Shown in pieces: positions 20,458 to 32,317 of a DNA stretch of 64,000 bases. How positions within the stretch are numbered: position 1 is the stretch's first letter; the number at the start of each line of letters is the position of its first letter. Source of the stretch: Candidatus Pantoea varia (GTDB lineage Bacteria; Pseudomonadota; Gammaproteobacteria; Enterobacterales; Enterobacteriaceae); the NCBI RefSeq assembly GCF_900115075.1, contig NZ_FOVG01000002.1, forward strand, positions 434,001-498,000, written 5' to 3'. The position numbers were made by a program, and so were the translations under genes. The notes beneath the pieces are model-generated. The model was not told the origin of the DNA and did not search any database. It saw only the letters and a list, made by a program, of their open reading frames with translations.

Positions 20458-23163
20458 ATGTTTAGCAAAATATTAACCAAGGTTTTTGGTAGCAGTAACG
20501 ATCGTACGCTGCGTCGTATGCGCAAAGTGGTAGACGTCATCAATAAAATGGAGCCCGATTTTGAGAAGCTCTCTGACGATGAACTGAAAGCCAAAACCGA
20601 CCTGTTCCGCGAACGTCTGAAAAAAGGCGAAACGCTGGAAAGCCTGATTCCGGAAGCGTTCGCTACTGTGCGTGAAGCGAGTAAACGTGTGTTCGGGATG
20701 CGTCACTTCGACGTGCAGCTGATCGGCGGCATGGTGCTGAATGACCGTTGCATCGCTGAGATGCGTACCGGTGAAGGTAAAACCCTGACCGCAACGCTGC
20801 CAGCCTACCTGAATGCGCTGTCTGGCAAAGGCGTTCACGTGGTGACCGTCAACGACTATCTGGCACAGCGTGATGCGGAAAACAACCGTCCACTGTTTGA
20901 GTTCCTGGGTTTAAGCATTGGTATCAACATGTCGGGCCTGCCAGCTGTGGCGAAGCGTGAAGCATACGCAGCAGACATTACCTACGGCACCAACAACGAA
21001 TATGGTTTTGACTACCTGCGTGACAACATGGCTTTCAGCCCGGAAGAGCGCGTACAGCGTAAACTGCACTATGCGCTGGTGGATGAGGTCGACTCCATCC
21101 TGATCGATGAAGCGCGTACACCGCTGATCATTTCCGGTCCTGCAGAAGACAGTTCTGATCTCTACACCAAAGTGAACAAGATCATCCCTCACCTGGTTCG
21201 CCAGGATAAAGAAGATACCGAAACCCATCAGGGTGAAGGCGACTTCTGGGTCGATGAGAAAGCACGTCAGGCCCACATGTCTGAGCGTGGTCTGGTGAAA
21301 GTGGAAGAGCTGCTGGTCAGCCAGGGCATCATGGATGCAGGCGAGTCACTCTACTCACCGACCAATATCATGCTGATGCATCACGTCACTGCGGCGCTGC
21401 GTGCACACGCACTCTTTACCCGCGATGTTGATTACATCGTGAAAGATGGCGAAGTGGTGATTGTTGATGAACACACCGGCCGTACCATGCAGGGTCGTCG
21501 CTGGTCAGATGGCCTGCATCAGGCGATTGAAGCGAAAGAAGGCGTAGAGATCCAGAACGAGAACCAGACGCTGGCCTCAATTACCTTCCAGAACTACTTC
21601 CGTATTTACGAGAAGCTGGCCGGTATGACCGGTACCGCCGATACCGAAGCGTTCGAATTCAGCTCTATTTACAAGCTCGACACCATTGTCGTGCCGACTA
21701 ACCGTCCGATGGTGCGTAAAGATCTGGCTGACCTGGTCTACATGACAGAGAAAGAGAAGATCGATGCAATTATTGAAGATATCCGTGAGCGTACAGCCAA
21801 TGGTCAGCCAGTGCTGGTGGGGACCATCTCGATTGAAAAATCAGAAGTGGTCTCTAACGAACTGACCCGCGCCGGTATCAAACATAACGTCCTGAACGCC
21901 AAATTCCACGCCCGCGAAGCGGACATCGTGGCGCAGGCTGGTCAGCCAGGTGCGGTCACTATCGCGACCAACATGGCCGGACGTGGTACGGACATTATGC
22001 TGGGCGGTAGCTGGCACGCTGAAGTGGCCGAACTGGAAGAGCCAACTGAAGCGCAAATCGAAGAGATCAAAGCGGCCTGGCAGATTCGTCATGATGCGGT
22101 TCTGGCGTCAGGTGGCTTGCACATCGTCGGTACTGAGCGTCACGAATCACGTCGTATCGATAACCAGCTGCGTGGTCGTGCAGGTCGTCAGGGTGACGCC
22201 GGTTCTTCACGCTTCTACCTGTCGATGGAAGATGCGCTGATGCGTATTTTCGCCTCAGACCGCGTCTCAAATATGATGCGTAAACTGGGCATGAAGCCAG
22301 GCGAAGCGATTGAGCACCCATGGGTGACTAAAGCGATTGCCAACGCGCAGCGTAAAGTTGAAAGCCGTAACTTCGATATTCGTAAGCAGCTGCTGGAATA
22401 TGATGATGTGGCTAACGACCAGCGTCGCGCGATCTACAGTCAGCGTAATGAGCTGCTGGATGTGTCTGACGTTAGCGAAACCATCAACAGCATTCGCCAC
22501 GATGTCTATAAAGTCACCATCGATACCTACATTCCGCCACAGTCGCTGGAAGAAATGTGGGACGTGCCAGGTCTGGAAGAGCGTCTGCGTACTGACTTCG
22601 ATCTGAACCTGCCGATTGCAGAGTGGCTGGATAAAGAGCCTGACCTGCATGAAGAAGTGCTGCGTGAGCGCATCATGACTCATGCTATGGAAAGCTACGC
22701 TGAGAAAGAAGAGATCGTTGGCGCGGAAATGATGCGCAACTTCGAAAAAGGCGTGATGCTGCAGACGCTGGATTCGTTGTGGAAAGAGCATCTGGCAGCG
22801 ATGGACTATCTGCGTCAGGGTATCCATCTGCGCGGCTATGCGCAGAAAGATCCAAAGCAGGAGTACAAGCGTGAATCCTTCGCCATGTTTGCCGCGATGC
22901 TTGAATCACTGAAATATGAAGTGATCAGTACGCTGAGCAAAGTGCAGGTGCGTATGCCAGAAGAAGTTGAAGCGATGGAGCAACAACGTCGCGAAGAAGC
23001 TGAACGTCTGGCACAGCAACAGCAACTGAGCCATGTAGAAGAAGATCTGCTGGCATCAGAACCTGTGGCGGAGCAGAGTGGCGAACGCAAAGTTGGCCGC
23101 AACGATCCTTGCCCCTGTGGTTCCGGTAAAAAGTTTAAGCAGTGTCATGGCCGCATCGCCTGA
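20458..23163 (+). CDS. secA: preprotein translocase ATPase SecA
   Basis: SecA is the motor that drives preproteins through SecYEG. The 901-residue product (same as E. coli) has Walker [11 protein letters not shown] near residue 102, the [13 protein letters not shown]alker B and preprotein cross-linking domain, NBD2 with [12 protein letters not shown], and the helical scaffold. The C-terminal zinc site [14 protein letters not shown] binds SecB and lipid. It is co-transcribed with secM, whose arrest regulates its translation. Confidence 0.98.
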   Translation: MFSKILTKVFGSSNDRTLRRMRKVVDVINKMEPDFEKLSDDELKAKTDLFRERLKKGETLESLIPEAFATVREASKRVFGMRHFDVQLIGGMVLNDRCIAEMRTGEGKTLTATLPAYLNALSGKGVHVVTVNDYLAQRDAENNRPLFEFLGLSIGINMSGLPAVAKREAYAADITYGTNNEYGFDYLRDNMAFSPEERVQRKLHYALVDEVDSILIDEARTPLIISGPAEDSSDLYTKVNKIIPHLVRQDKEDTETHQGEGDFWVDEKARQAHMSERGLVKVEELLVSQGIMDAGESLYSPTNIMLMHHVTAALRAHALFTRDVDYIVKDGEVVIVDEHTGRTMQGRRWSDGLHQAIEAKEGVEIQNENQTLASITFQNYFRIYEKLAGMTGTADTEAFEFSSIYKLDTIVVPTNRPMVRKDLADLVYMTEKEKIDAIIEDIRERTANGQPVLVGTISIEKSEVVSNELTRAGIKHNVLNAKFHAREADIVAQAGQPGAVTIATNMAGRGTDIMLGGSWHAEVAELEEPTEAQIEEIKAAWQIRHDAVLASGGLHIVGTERHESRRIDNQLRGRAGRQGDAGSSRFYLSMEDALMRIFASDRVSNMMRKLGMKPGEAIEHPWVTKAIANAQRKVESRNFDIRKQLLEYDDVANDQRRAIYSQRNELLDVSDVSETINSIRHDVYKVTIDTYIPPQSLEEMWDVPGLEERLRTDFDLNLPIAEWLDKEPDLHEEVLRERIMTHAMESYAEKEEIVGAEMMRNFEKGVMLQTLDSLWKEHLAAMDYLRQGIHLRGYAQKDPKQEYKRESFAMFAAMLESLKYEVISTLSKVQVRMPEEVEAMEQQRREEAERLAQQQQLSHVEEDLLASEPVAEQSGERKVGRNDPCPCGSGKKFKQCHGRIA

Positions 23164-23177
23164 GACTGAATGCTGAT

Positions 23178-23206
23178 AAAAAAGGAGCCGCTGGCTCCTT
23201 TTTTTA
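23178..23206 (+). terminator. intrinsic terminator after secA
   Basis: The arms AAAAAAGGAGCC (23178-23189) and GGCTCCTTTTTT (23193-23204) have a 3-base loop. It starts 15 bases after the secA stop. The A/T symmetry could let it act in both directions. Confidence 0.9.
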
Positions 23207-23317
23207 TGGTCTCTGCCAGCGCAGTGAGTGCGCCAACGCTGAGCTAAAGCGGTTAACTTCCGCGACGGCATGCTCTAAAATCAGCCTTCATTCACCTATT
23301 ACTACCGGATAGTCTCC

Positions 23318-23713
23318 ATGAAGCACCTGCAGGTTGCAGTTGGCATCATTCGCAATGCCAATAAACAAATTTTCCTTACCCAGCGCGCGGCGACCTCTTA
23401 CATGGCGAACAAGTGGGAGTTTCCTGGCGGTAAGATTGAAGCGGGCGAAAGCGCCGAACAGGGACTGATAAGAGAGCTCCAGGAAGAGACCGGCATTGAA
23501 GTCACCGAGGCTCGCCCGATTGGTCATGCAGACCACAGCTATGACGATCTGCGCGTGACGCTGCATTTCTTTCTGGTTGAAGGATGGAAAGGTGAGCCGT
23601 GGGGTAAAGAGGGTCAGCCGCAGCGTTGGGTTGATCAGCATGCACTGGTGGCAGAGGAGTTTCCGCCCGCGAATCATCAGCTGATTGCGCGCCTGGTCGC
23701 TGCCGAACTCTGA
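23318..23713 (+). CDS. mutT: 8-oxo-dGTP diphosphatase MutT
   Basis: MutT hydrolyses 8-oxo-dGTP and so prevents A:T to C:G transversions. It is a 131-residue Nudix hydrolase. The Nudix box (G-x5-E-x7-REUxEExGU) is complete at about residues 37-60, running GGKIEAGE through RELQEETGI. Gene position after secA is as in E. coli. It converges on yacG across a shared hairpin. Confidence 0.96.
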   Translation: MKHLQVAVGIIRNANKQIFLTQRAATSYMANKWEFPGGKIEAGESAEQGLIRELQEETGIEVTEARPIGHADHSYDDLRVTLHFFLVEGWKGEPWGKEGQPQRWVDQHALVAEEFPPANHQLIARLVAAEL

Positions 23714-23714
23714 G

Positions 23715-23739
23715 CGGATGGGGCCGTGCGCCCCATCCG
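23715..23739. terminator. hairpin between convergent mutT and yacG
   Basis: A perfect 10-bp stem, CGGATGGGGC (23715-23724) with GCCCCATCCG (23730-23739), sits directly after the mutT stop and just before the yacG stop. There is no clear T-tract on either strand. It is probably a bidirectional terminator or 3'-end stabiliser. Confidence 0.6.
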
Positions 23740-23743
23740 ATTA

Positions 23744-23941
23744 TCAGCGGTCTTCTTCGCTCCAGTTATCACTGTCGTTCATATCGTCGCGGCTGGGAAT
23801 GCGTTTCTCTTCTGCGGCCCATTCACCTAAATCGATGAGCTGACAGCGCTTACTGCAAAAGGGGCGCCACGGACTGAGCTCATCCCAGATCACATCTTTA
23901 CCGCACTGCGGACAGGAAACGGTCATGACTTCTTGCTGCAT
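23744..23941 (-). CDS. yacG: DNA gyrase inhibitor YacG
   Basis: YacG is a small zinc protein that binds GyrB and inhibits DNA gyrase in E. coli. I chose ATG 23941, preceded by AGAGGT that overlaps the zapD stop. It gives 65 residues, the E. coli length. The zinc finger ligands are CPQC near residue 10 and CSKRC near residue 29, followed by the conserved [16 protein letters not shown]. The C-terminus is acidic. It is the last gene of the coaE-zapD-yacG unit. Confidence 0.94.
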   Translation of the reverse strand: MQQEVMTVSCPQCGKDVIWDELSPWRPFCSKRCQLIDLGEWAAEEKRIPSRDDMNDSDNWSEEDR

Positions 23942-23949
23942 GTTTACCT

Positions 23950-24693
23950 CTAACAACAGGCCAGTTGGAAGTTTAGGCGGGCCGGAACTTCACCGCGCTC
24001 ACTATCAAGTGGCATAAAACGAATGGCGTAGCGGCTTTTATGTCCGGACACCTGTGGATAGAGCGCATCCTCCAGCGACAACTGCAGTCGCAGCAGGTCG
24101 GCACCCTCGGCATTATCCTGATAAAAACCATTAAGGCTGGTCTGCATGTGGAACGCGCCGGACTGACGGATCAGGTCCAGTACCATCGCCAGCGCATGAT
24201 GCAGCGGCTCCAGCGTCTGCATCCAGGCTTCGACCTGCGCATCGCGCGTTTCCTGCGGCAGGTGGAGCCAGATGTGCAGGCCCGGCAAATCAAAGCTGCA
24301 GCATCCGCCAGGGATGCTCAGCCGCTGGCGCACCAGGGCAATCAGACGATCTTCGCGGAGTTGCTGGCCCATGCGCGGGGCATTCATCAACTGCGTTGAC
24401 TGAATTTTGAGTTTATCACGCAGGGCATCCACCAGCGTCATGTCGACACCGGGGACATCAGCCCAGGCGCGTAACTTTTGCTGCTGACGCTCCAGCTCTT
24501 TTAACAGTTCTGTCCGCATATCGCCGCGCTCGAAAATATCGAGCAATTCGCCAATCAGGCGAAAAAAGGTCAGCGCATTGACGGTTTTATCCAGTGGCGT
24601 GGTTTCATCTAACTGATTAATCAAAAACTCAACCCGTAACCAGGTTCGCATTTTTTCATTCAGTGGGTGTTCAAACAGAACGGGTATGCTCAT
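23950..24693 (-). CDS. zapD: cell division protein ZapD
   Basis: ZapD bundles FtsZ filaments by binding the FtsZ C-terminal peptide. ATG 24693 follows AGGA and lies 4 bases after the coaE stop. It gives 247 residues, exactly the E. coli size, starting [20 protein letters not shown]; the longer open frame runs back through coaE and is not used. The central [25 protein letters not shown] segment is strongly conserved. Confidence 0.95.
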   Translation of the reverse strand: MSIPVLFEHPLNEKMRTWLRVEFLINQLDETTPLDKTVNALTFFRLIGELLDIFERGDMRTELLKELERQQQKLRAWADVPGVDMTLVDALRDKLKIQSTQLMNAPRMGQQLREDRLIALVRQRLSIPGGCCSFDLPGLHIWLHLPQETRDAQVEAWMQTLEPLHHALAMVLDLIRQSGAFHMQTSLNGFYQDNAEGADLLRLQLSLEDALYPQVSGHKSRYAIRFMPLDSERGEVPARLNFQLACC

Positions 24694-24697
24694 GGTA

Positions 24698-25306
24698 TTA
24701 ATCCTGTTTCGTTGCCGCCAGCCTGAGATAGCGCTGATGGAGTTCGGCAACCTGTGGCAGGGCGTCTTCGGGCTCGCCACTGTTATCAATAATGTCATCG
24801 GCACAGGCGAGGCGCTGCTGGCGCGTGGCCTGTGCGGCAAGGATACGTTTCGCCTGCTCGACGGAAAGATGGTCACGCTGCTGAGTCCGCGCTAACTGCG
24901 TTGGCTCATCGACATCCACCACCAGTACCCGATCAGCCTGGTGCTGTAACTGATTTTCCACCAGTAATGGCACCACCCAGAGCACATAAGGTGAGGTGGC
25001 CTGGCCGATCAGTTGCCGCGTCCGGGCGTTTATCAGCGGATGGAGCAGCGCGTTTAGCCAGTTTTTCTCTTCCGGCTGCTGAAAAATAATGTCACGAAGC
25101 TGTTTACGATCAAGCATCCCCTGCTCTGTCACTATAGACGCACCGTAGCGCGCCTGAATGGCCTGCAAAGCGGGCGTGCCAGGTTCAACAACTTCACGGG
25201 CGATCAGGTCAGCATCAATAATTTCCACGCCAGACGCGGCGAATGCCTGGGCAATCGTACTTTTTCCACTGCCGATCCCCCCTGTAAGCGCGACGATATA
25301 GGGCAT
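24698..25306 (-). CDS. coaE: dephospho-CoA kinase CoaE
   Basis: CoaE phosphorylates dephospho-CoA, the last step of coenzyme A synthesis. ATG 25306 is preceded by AGGTGAG and gives 202 residues (E. coli 206) beginning [17 protein letters not shown], so the P-loop sits at residues 8-16. The lid and CoA-binding parts ([23 protein letters not shown]) are conserved. It is the first gene of the minus-strand trio. Confidence 0.95.
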   Translation of the reverse strand: MPYIVALTGGIGSGKSTIAQAFAASGVEIIDADLIAREVVEPGTPALQAIQARYGASIVTEQGMLDRKQLRDIIFQQPEEKNWLNALLHPLINARTRQLIGQATSPYVLWVVPLLVENQLQHQADRVLVVDVDEPTQLARTQQRDHLSVEQAKRILAAQATRQQRLACADDIIDNSGEPEDALPQVAELHQRYLRLAATKQD

Positions 25307-25539
25307 GTTTCTCACCTGACTTCTTTTACGACATGGGTTCAGGGTAATGATCTGGCTTAAAAACGCAAAAATGCGCGTCAGATCACACTGATAAAGCACA
25401 ACTAAATTTAACGGATTGTAGCGTAAATAAAGTGAAATTCGCAGTCTTGTCGCGTAGCCAGAGGCGCGTATCATAACGTCACTGGAGCTGTGCTTACTTC
25501 GTGAACCACGATTCATTGCCACTTACCAGGACACTGTTT

Positions 25540-26580
25540 ATGCGTATTGAAGAAGATTTAAAACTGGGCTTTAAAGATGTCTTAATCCGCCCCAAACGCT
25601 CCACGCTGCAAAGTCGCTCACAGGTTGAGCTGGAACGCAGCTTTACCTTCAGACATTCGGGCCTGAGCTGGAGCGGCGTACCCATCATCGCCGCCAATAT
25701 GGATACCGTGGGCACATTTTCGATGGCCGAGGCGCTGGCCAGCTTCAATATCCTCACTGCAGTTCATAAGCATTACAGCGTAGACGACTGGCGCGCGTTT
25801 ATTCAGCGCGTGCCTGCGTCAGTCCTCAAACATCTGATGGTGTCTACCGGCACTTCAGAGGCCGATCTCAGTAAACTGGTCGCGATTATGGCGCTGTCAG
25901 AGGATCTGCAGTTTATCTGTATTGACGTAGCCAACGGTTACTCACAGCATTTTGTCGATTTTCTGCAGCGGGCACGTGAAACCTTCCCGTCCAAAACCAT
26001 CTGTGCCGGTAACGTGGTCACAGGCGAAATGGTGGAGGAACTGATCCTCTCCGGCGCGGATATCGTTAAAGTCGGCATCGGCCCGGGATCGGTCTGCACA
26101 ACCCGTGTGAAAACCGGCGTGGGTTATCCGCAACTTTCTGCCGTCATTGAGTGTGCCGATGCGGCGCATGGCTTAAGCGGACAGATTGTCAGTGATGGTG
26201 GTTGTTCAGTGCCGGGTGATATCGCCAAAGCCTTTGGCGGCGGTGCTGACTTTGTGATGCTGGGTGGCATGCTGGCGGCACATGATGAGTGTGAAGGGCA
26301 GGTCGTTGAAGAGAATGGCGACAGCTTTATGCTCTTTTACGGCATGAGCTCCGAATCGGCGATGAAGCGTCACGTCGGTGGAGTTGCGCAGTACCGTGCC
26401 GCAGAAGGGAAAACGGTGAAACTGCCATTACGGGGGCCGGTCGCTGATACCGCGCGCGATATTCTGGGTGGGCTGCGTTCCGCCTGTACTTATGTCGGAG
26501 CAGAGCGCCTGAAAGAGCTGACCAAGCGCACGACCTTTATCCGTGTTAACGAGCAGGAGAACCGCGTTTTCAACCGATAG
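25540..26580 (+). CDS. guaC: GMP reductase GuaC
   Basis: GuaC reductively deaminates GMP to IMP with NADPH in purine salvage. ATG 25540 follows CCAGGA and gives 346 residues (E. coli 347) starting [15 protein letters not shown]. It has the IMPDH/GMPR TIM barrel with the catalytic cysteine in [11 protein letters not shown] (about residue 186) and the phosphate-binding SDGGCS and [11 protein letters not shown] segments. It is divergent from coaE and convergent with hofC. Confidence 0.96.
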   Translation: MRIEEDLKLGFKDVLIRPKRSTLQSRSQVELERSFTFRHSGLSWSGVPIIAANMDTVGTFSMAEALASFNILTAVHKHYSVDDWRAFIQRVPASVLKHLMVSTGTSEADLSKLVAIMALSEDLQFICIDVANGYSQHFVDFLQRARETFPSKTICAGNVVTGEMVEELILSGADIVKVGIGPGSVCTTRVKTGVGYPQLSAVIECADAAHGLSGQIVSDGGCSVPGDIAKAFGGGADFVMLGGMLAAHDECEGQVVEENGDSFMLFYGMSSESAMKRHVGGVAQYRAAEGKTVKLPLRGPVADTARDILGGLRSACTYVGAERLKELTKRTTFIRVNEQENRVFNR

Positions 26581-26586
26581 TCATGC

Positions 26587-26605
26587 GGGGCGCAGCGTGC
26601 GCCCC
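26587..26605. terminator. hairpin between convergent guaC and hofC
   Basis: GGGGCGC (26587-26593) pairs with GCGCCCC (26599-26605) around a 5-base loop. It lies 6 bases after the guaC stop and abuts the hofC stop. The T-tract is weak. Confidence 0.5.
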
Positions 26606-27805
26606 TTAATGCATGGCATCCCCCAGCCCGAACACGGGCAGATACATCGCGATCACCAGTGTGCCGACAATGCCGCCAATCACCACCATCATCATCGGTT
26701 CCAGCGACGCTGCCAGCGTGTCAGCGCGCTCTCGCGTTTCTGCCTCATGCCATTCCGCAAGTCGTGCCAGCATCAAATCCAGTGCGCCCGCCTCTTCACC
26801 GACCCGAATTAACTGACCACATAAGGGGGTGAACAACGGGTGATTGATCAGCGCCTGATGCAGAGGACTTCCCTGAGCAATGTGCTGCTGTAGTCCGGCC
26901 ATCGCTTCCCGCCAGAGCAATGAGGAGAGCGTGACTTCCACGGCAGCCAGGCCCTGTAACAGGGTTAACCCGGCGCACTGCGTGAGATTCAGAATGGTGT
27001 AGATCTGCGTCAGTTGCGTGCCGCGCCACAACCCGGAAAGCAGTGGGATGCGCAGGAAAAGCGTCTGCTCACGGCGTTGCCAGCCCGCAGAGCGTCGTCG
27101 TAGCTGATGCCAGCCAACCAGCATCAGCGAAACACCAAAGGCCAGCACACCTCCCCATTCCTGAAGCGCGGCTGATAACTGCATTACCGCTGCCGTAAAA
27201 GCGGGCAGGGGCGCGTCAAAGGAGTCATAAACCGCAACGAACTCCGGCAGCACGAAAAGCAGCATGCCGCAGGTGACAGCCATCGCCACCAGCAAAATGA
27301 ACAGGGGATAGCGCAGTGCCTTCGCCACCTGATGCCATAACTGCTGCTGGCGGATCTGCTGCTGGGCCAGCTCGCTGCAACAGACGTCCAGCTGACCGGT
27401 AAGTTCACCCACCTCCATCAGGGCGGGATAGAGCGCCGGAAAGATCTGCGGCCACTCACGCAATGCCTGCGAAAAAGGGGCACCACTGAGTACCCGATGA
27501 TGCAAAGCAAGCATCAGGGCGCGCCAGCCTGCATGCGGATGGCCCTCCGCCAGCAAAGCCAGACTCTCTGCCAGCGGCAGGCCCGCTTTGAGAAGAGTGG
27601 CCAGCTGGCGAATCAGATCGGTTTTGTGCTGCCACTTCCAGTCCCCCTGACGCCAGACTTTTTCCCGCTTCCAGTTCACCGGCAGAAGATCGCGCTGTGC
27701 CAGCATCAGCAGCAGGTTGTCACTGTCGACAGCCAGAAGCTGACCACTGCATAACTGGCCCTGACTATCGACCGCCTGCCAGCTGAATAGTGCTGCATTA
27801 GCCAT
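26606..27805 (-). CDS. hofC: type IV pilus-type assembly inner-membrane protein HofC (PilC/GspF family)
   Basis: HofC is the inner-membrane platform protein of a type IV pilus-like system, by homology with PilC/GspF. I chose ATG 27805, which overlaps the hofB stop, giving 399 residues (E. coli 400). Two T2SF domains are seen, each a cytoplasmic helical part ending in membrane helices (near residues 160-210 and 365-390). It is the third gene of ppdD-hofB-hofC. Expression of this system is poor in E. coli, and no regulatory clue is visible here. Confidence 0.9.
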   Translation of the reverse strand: MANAALFSWQAVDSQGQLCSGQLLAVDSDNLLLMLAQRDLLPVNWKREKVWRQGDWKWQHKTDLIRQLATLLKAGLPLAESLALLAEGHPHAGWRALMLALHHRVLSGAPFSQALREWPQIFPALYPALMEVGELTGQLDVCCSELAQQQIRQQQLWHQVAKALRYPLFILLVAMAVTCGMLLFVLPEFVAVYDSFDAPLPAFTAAVMQLSAALQEWGGVLAFGVSLMLVGWHQLRRRSAGWQRREQTLFLRIPLLSGLWRGTQLTQIYTILNLTQCAGLTLLQGLAAVEVTLSSLLWREAMAGLQQHIAQGSPLHQALINHPLFTPLCGQLIRVGEEAGALDLMLARLAEWHEAETRERADTLAASLEPMMMVVIGGIVGTLVIAMYLPVFGLGDAMH

Positions 27806-29183
27806 CGTCCAGCCCAATCACCCGTTGCATCTCTTCCAGCGAAGTATCGCCCCGGCTTACCGCCTCCAGGCCGGAAACCAGCAGGGTGCGCAATCCCTGC
27901 TGTTTCGCCAGACTGAGCAGATTCTCCAGCGGCATTTCGGCGGCGATCGCATTTTGCAGCCTGGCATTGATCGGCAGCAGTTCAAACAGCGCCAGCCGAC
28001 CAAAATAGCCGGAAAAACAGTGGTCGCAGCCAGGCGCCCGCCAGGTTTGCAGGGTGCCGGGCCAGAGTTCTGCAGGATAGTGCGCCACCGCCTGGGCGGG
28101 CTGACGGCAATGGGTGCAGAGGCGTCGAACCAGGCGCTGAGCAACGATCAGTTTCAGCGCCGGTCCCAGCAGATAACCCGGAATTCCCATCTGCCGCAGC
28201 CGGGTCAGCGTCTCGGCGGTGGAGTTGGTGTGCAGCGTCGAAAGCACCAGATGCCCGGTCTGCGCCGCTTTCACCGCAATCTCCGCCGTTTCGGCATCGC
28301 GGATCTCGCCCACCATGATCACGTCCGGGTCCTGCCGCAATAACGCCCGCAGCACGCGGTTAAAATCGAGACCGTTTTTGCTATGGATCTGCGTCTGGTT
28401 AATGCCGGGTAGCGGGATCTCAATCGGATCTTCAACGCTGCACAGGTTTTTTTCCGGCGTATTCAGGGCGCTGAGTCCACTATAGAGCGTAAACGTCTTG
28501 CCGCTGCCGGTGGGGCCGGTCACCAGAATCAGTCCCTGCGGCTGGGCCAGTGCGGCACAGAACAGACGCAGCTGCGCCGCGGGTAAGCCGAGCTTATCCA
28601 GTGACAGCGCTGCGCTTTCACTCTGCAGCAGCCGGACCACCGCTTTCTCTCCGCCGTAGACAGGTAAGGTCGCCAGGCGAAACGAGGCGGGTTTACCGGC
28701 GATCTCCATGCTGAACTGACCATCCTGCGGTAAGCGGCGTTCGGCGATATCCAGCCCCCCGAGGATCTTCAGTCGTGCCAGCAGCGCCGCAGGCTGAGTG
28801 GAAGGCAGTGACGAGAGGGGATGCAGTACGCCGTCGATGCGCAGTCGCACCCGCAGGCCATCCCGGCAGGGTTCGATATGCATATCGGAAGCGCGCCGTT
28901 CCAGTGCCTGACGCAGAATCAGCTGTGTCGCTTCAATCGCTGACTCTGCGGGTGCTTCTTCGCGCGCCACCAGCGGTGCGTCAGCGTGCTGAAGCTGGTC
29001 GAGCCGGGCCTGCGGCCAGCATTCGATCTCAATCTGGCACTGGCTGGCAAAATGGAGAGCCTCAGCCAGTCCCGGCGGCACACATTCCGCGACAGCAACA
29101 CGCAGCTGGCTGGCGTCGTGGTGCAACACCCTAGCGCGATAGCGCTGACACAATGCCGCGATCGCCTCATCAGGCTTGTTCAT
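27798..29183 (-). CDS. hofB: type IV pilus-type assembly ATPase HofB (GspE/PilB family)
   Basis: HofB is a cytoplasmic hexameric ATPase that powers pilin assembly. ATG 29183 follows GGAG and gives 461 residues, the E. coli length. It has Walker A GPTGSGKT near residue 227, the Asp/His boxes, Walker B RQDPDVIMVGEIRD, and a zinc tetracysteine (LCTHC and CDHC). Its 5' end overlaps the ppdD 3' end by 14 bases and its 3' end overlaps hofC by 8, so the three genes form an operon. Confidence 0.93.
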   Translation of the reverse strand: MNKPDEAIAALCQRYRARVLHHDASQLRVAVAECVPPGLAEALHFASQCQIEIECWPQARLDQLQHADAPLVAREEAPAESAIEATQLILRQALERRASDMHIEPCRDGLRVRLRIDGVLHPLSSLPSTQPAALLARLKILGGLDIAERRLPQDGQFSMEIAGKPASFRLATLPVYGGEKAVVRLLQSESAALSLDKLGLPAAQLRLFCAALAQPQGLILVTGPTGSGKTFTLYSGLSALNTPEKNLCSVEDPIEIPLPGINQTQIHSKNGLDFNRVLRALLRQDPDVIMVGEIRDAETAEIAVKAAQTGHLVLSTLHTNSTAETLTRLRQMGIPGYLLGPALKLIVAQRLVRRLCTHCRQPAQAVAHYPAELWPGTLQTWRAPGCDHCFSGYFGRLALFELLPINARLQNAIAAEMPLENLLSLAKQQGLRTLLVSGLEAVSRGDTSLEEMQRVIGLDDG

Positions 29184-29625
29184 CGCTGGCTCCTTTATCC
29201 GCAAAGCGGAACTGCTCCAGGCAATTGTCGCGCAGGCTGTTGTTGTTGCTGGTGCAGTTGCGTTGCCAGCTGATGCCGCCATCGGTGCTGTCCCAGATCG
29301 GCAGCATTTCAACGCTCAGGCCATTGAGGCTCTCCTGGCCGGTCAGCGTAATCACCCCACGGGTCACGCTCAGTGCCGAGACATAGCGCGATCCTCTGGC
29401 CGCCGGAATACCCGCCTCTCCGGCCTGACACTGGGTCGGGCCACCACGCTCCATGGCGCAAAGCTCTACCGCGGTTTTGTAAGGCACCATCGTTTGCAGC
29501 ATGTCGGTGAGGGCCGCGCGCTGCAGATAATTTTGATAAGCGGGCAGGCCAATGGCACTTAAGATCGCCACAATCCCCACCACAATCATCAGTTCAACCA
29601 GCGTAAATCCACGTTGATACTTCAT
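29170..29625 (-). CDS. ppdD: prepilin peptidase-dependent major pilin PpdD
   Basis: PpdD is the major type IV pilin-like subunit. ATG 29625 lies 7 bases after AGGAGA and gives 151 residues; a GTG at 29628 is the alternative. The class III leader MKYQRG is cut before Phe7, with the conserved Glu at mature position 5 (FTLVE) and a hydrophobic N-terminal helix. The C-terminal part has a cysteine pair (C near residues 56 and 66) and NCTSNNN to NCLEQFRF. It is the first gene of the pilin operon. Confidence 0.94.
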   Translation of the reverse strand: MKYQRGFTLVELMIVVGIVAILSAIGLPAYQNYLQRAALTDMLQTMVPYKTAVELCAMERGGPTQCQAGEAGIPAARGSRYVSALSVTRGVITLTGQESLNGLSVEMLPIWDSTDGGISWQRNCTSNNNSLRDNCLEQFRFADKGASDEQA

Positions 29626-29800
29626 CACATCGTCTCCTGATTTAAGAAGGCGACAGGTTAAAAATCGGGGGCAATGAAAGACAGCCAGAGATCAGCAGAC
29701 TGGAAACCGTGATGTGAAGAAATTTCAGCATTGCAGCGCAGTCGAAACTGCGCCGGAAGCGGGATCGCAAAATCGCCGTGTCAGGTTACGGCGAGGCAGG

Positions 29801-30784
<984 letters not shown>

Positions 30785-30894
30785 TTAGTATCCTTAACAA
30801 GCGGCGATTTAATGTCACCCGACCGACACACTAAGAGGCAAGAATCCTTTATTATTCATGCTATTCTCAGCCTGATGAAACAAGGAAAACCGGT

Positions 30895-31446
30895 ATGAAA
30901 ATCAAACAGGGCTGGCTGACCGGTGTGCGTCATGTGCCGTCAACGCATTTCAATGAGCGGCCTGATAATGAGGCGCCCTCACTGCTGGTGATTCACAATA
31001 TCAGCCTGCCACCCGGTGAATTTGGCGGGCCGTGGATCGACAAACTGTTTACCGGCACCCTACCGCCGGAAGCTCATCCCTATTTTGCGGATATCGCCGC
31101 CCTGAAAGTGGCGGCACACTGCCTGATTCGTCGTGACGGGGAGATCGTGCAGTATGTCCCCTTTGATAAACGCGCCTGGCATGCGGGCGTTTCGCAGTTC
31201 GAAGGACGTGAAAACTGCAACGATTTCTCCATCGGTATTGAGCTGGAAGGGACAGACAGCGAGCCGTATAGTGAGGCGCAATATCGTGCCCTGCAGCAGG
31301 TAACCCGGTTGCTGCTGCAACACTATCCGGTAACGCCTTCACGTATCACGGGGCACAGCGACATCGCACCGGTACGTAAAACCGATCCCGGACCTGCTTT
31401 TGACTGGGACTACTACAAGCAGCTGTTAACGCAGCAAAAATCCTGA
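30895..31446 (+). CDS. ampD: 1,6-anhydro-MurNAc-L-alanine amidase AmpD
   Basis: AmpD is a cytoplasmic zinc amidase that cleaves anhydromuropeptides during wall recycling and so keeps AmpR-controlled beta-lactamase low. The 183-residue product has the E. coli length. Zinc ligands are His34 (VIHNISLPP), His154 (GHSDIAP) and Asp164 ([10 protein letters not shown]). It is an Amidase_2 domain without signal peptide. ampE follows after 16 bases. Confidence 0.95.
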   Translation: MKIKQGWLTGVRHVPSTHFNERPDNEAPSLLVIHNISLPPGEFGGPWIDKLFTGTLPPEAHPYFADIAALKVAAHCLIRRDGEIVQYVPFDKRAWHAGVSQFEGRENCNDFSIGIELEGTDSEPYSEAQYRALQQVTRLLLQHYPVTPSRITGHSDIAPVRKTDPGPAFDWDYYKQLLTQQKS

Positions 31447-31462
31447 TTTTTGCGGAGTCAGT

Positions 31463-32317
31463 ATGACGTTGTTTACCTTGTTGTTGGTTTTAGGCTGGGA
31501 GCGCCTGTTTAAACTGGGCGAGCACTGGCAGCTCGAACACCGGCTGGAGCCGATCTTCCGCCATCGCCGGCATTTCTCCATGATGCGCACCCTGCTGATG
31601 GCCGTGCTGGCGATGGCGCTGACCGCGCTGGTGGTATGGAGTCTGAAAGGCCTGCTGTTTGGTGTGCTACAACTCCTGTTCTGGATCGTTGCCGGACTGC
31701 TCTGTATCGGTGCCGGTTCAGTGCGCAAGCACTATCATAGCTACCTGAAAGCGGCCAGTCATGACGACGACGCTGCGCATCAGGCGATGGCGGCTGAGCT
31801 GACGCTGATTCATGGCGTGCCGGTAGAATGCAGCGAGCGCGAGTTCCTGCGCGAACTGCAGAATGCGCTGATCTGGATAAACTTCCGCTTCTATCTTGCG
31901 CCGATGTTCTGGCTGGTGGTGGGGGGGCCGTGGGGACCGGTGCTGCTGGTGGGTTACGCATTTCTGCGTGCCTGGCAAGGCTGGCTGGCAAAACACGGTA
32001 CGCCGATGGCGCGTTCGCAGTCTGGCGTGGATGCGATTCTGCATCTTCTCGACTGGATCCCGGTGCGGCTGGCGGGTGTGGCTTACGCGCTGCTGGGCCA
32101 CGGCGAAAAAGCGCTGCCCGCGTGGTTTGCTTCGCTGACCGATCGTCACCGTTCTCAGTATCAGGTGCTGACGACGCTGGCACAGTTCTCCCTGTCGCGC
32201 GATCCGCACACTGATAAAGTAGAAACGCCACGGGTTGCCGTGGCGTTAGCGAAACGCACTTCACTGGTGCTGGTGGTTGCCGTTGCGTTGCTGACGATTT
32301 ACGGCACGCTGGTGTAA
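31463..32317 (+). CDS. ampE: inner-membrane regulatory protein AmpE
   Basis: AmpE is a polytopic inner-membrane protein of the CobD/CbiB-like family, co-transcribed with ampD; its biochemical role is poorly defined. It has 284 residues as in E. coli, with several hydrophobic segments (about residues 45-85, 145-170 and at the C-terminus [16 protein letters not shown]). The start follows GCGGAG. The last 19 bases overlap the end of the convergent GH43 gene, so the accessory insertion begins right at its stop. Confidence 0.93.
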   Translation: MTLFTLLLVLGWERLFKLGEHWQLEHRLEPIFRHRRHFSMMRTLLMAVLAMALTALVVWSLKGLLFGVLQLLFWIVAGLLCIGAGSVRKHYHSYLKAASHDDDAAHQAMAAELTLIHGVPVECSEREFLRELQNALIWINFRFYLAPMFWLVVGGPWGPVLLVGYAFLRAWQGWLAKHGTPMARSQSGVDAILHLLDWIPVRLAGVAYALLGHGEKALPAWFASLTDRHRSQYQVLTTLAQFSLSRDPHTDKVETPRVAVALAKRTSLVLVVAVALLTIYGTLV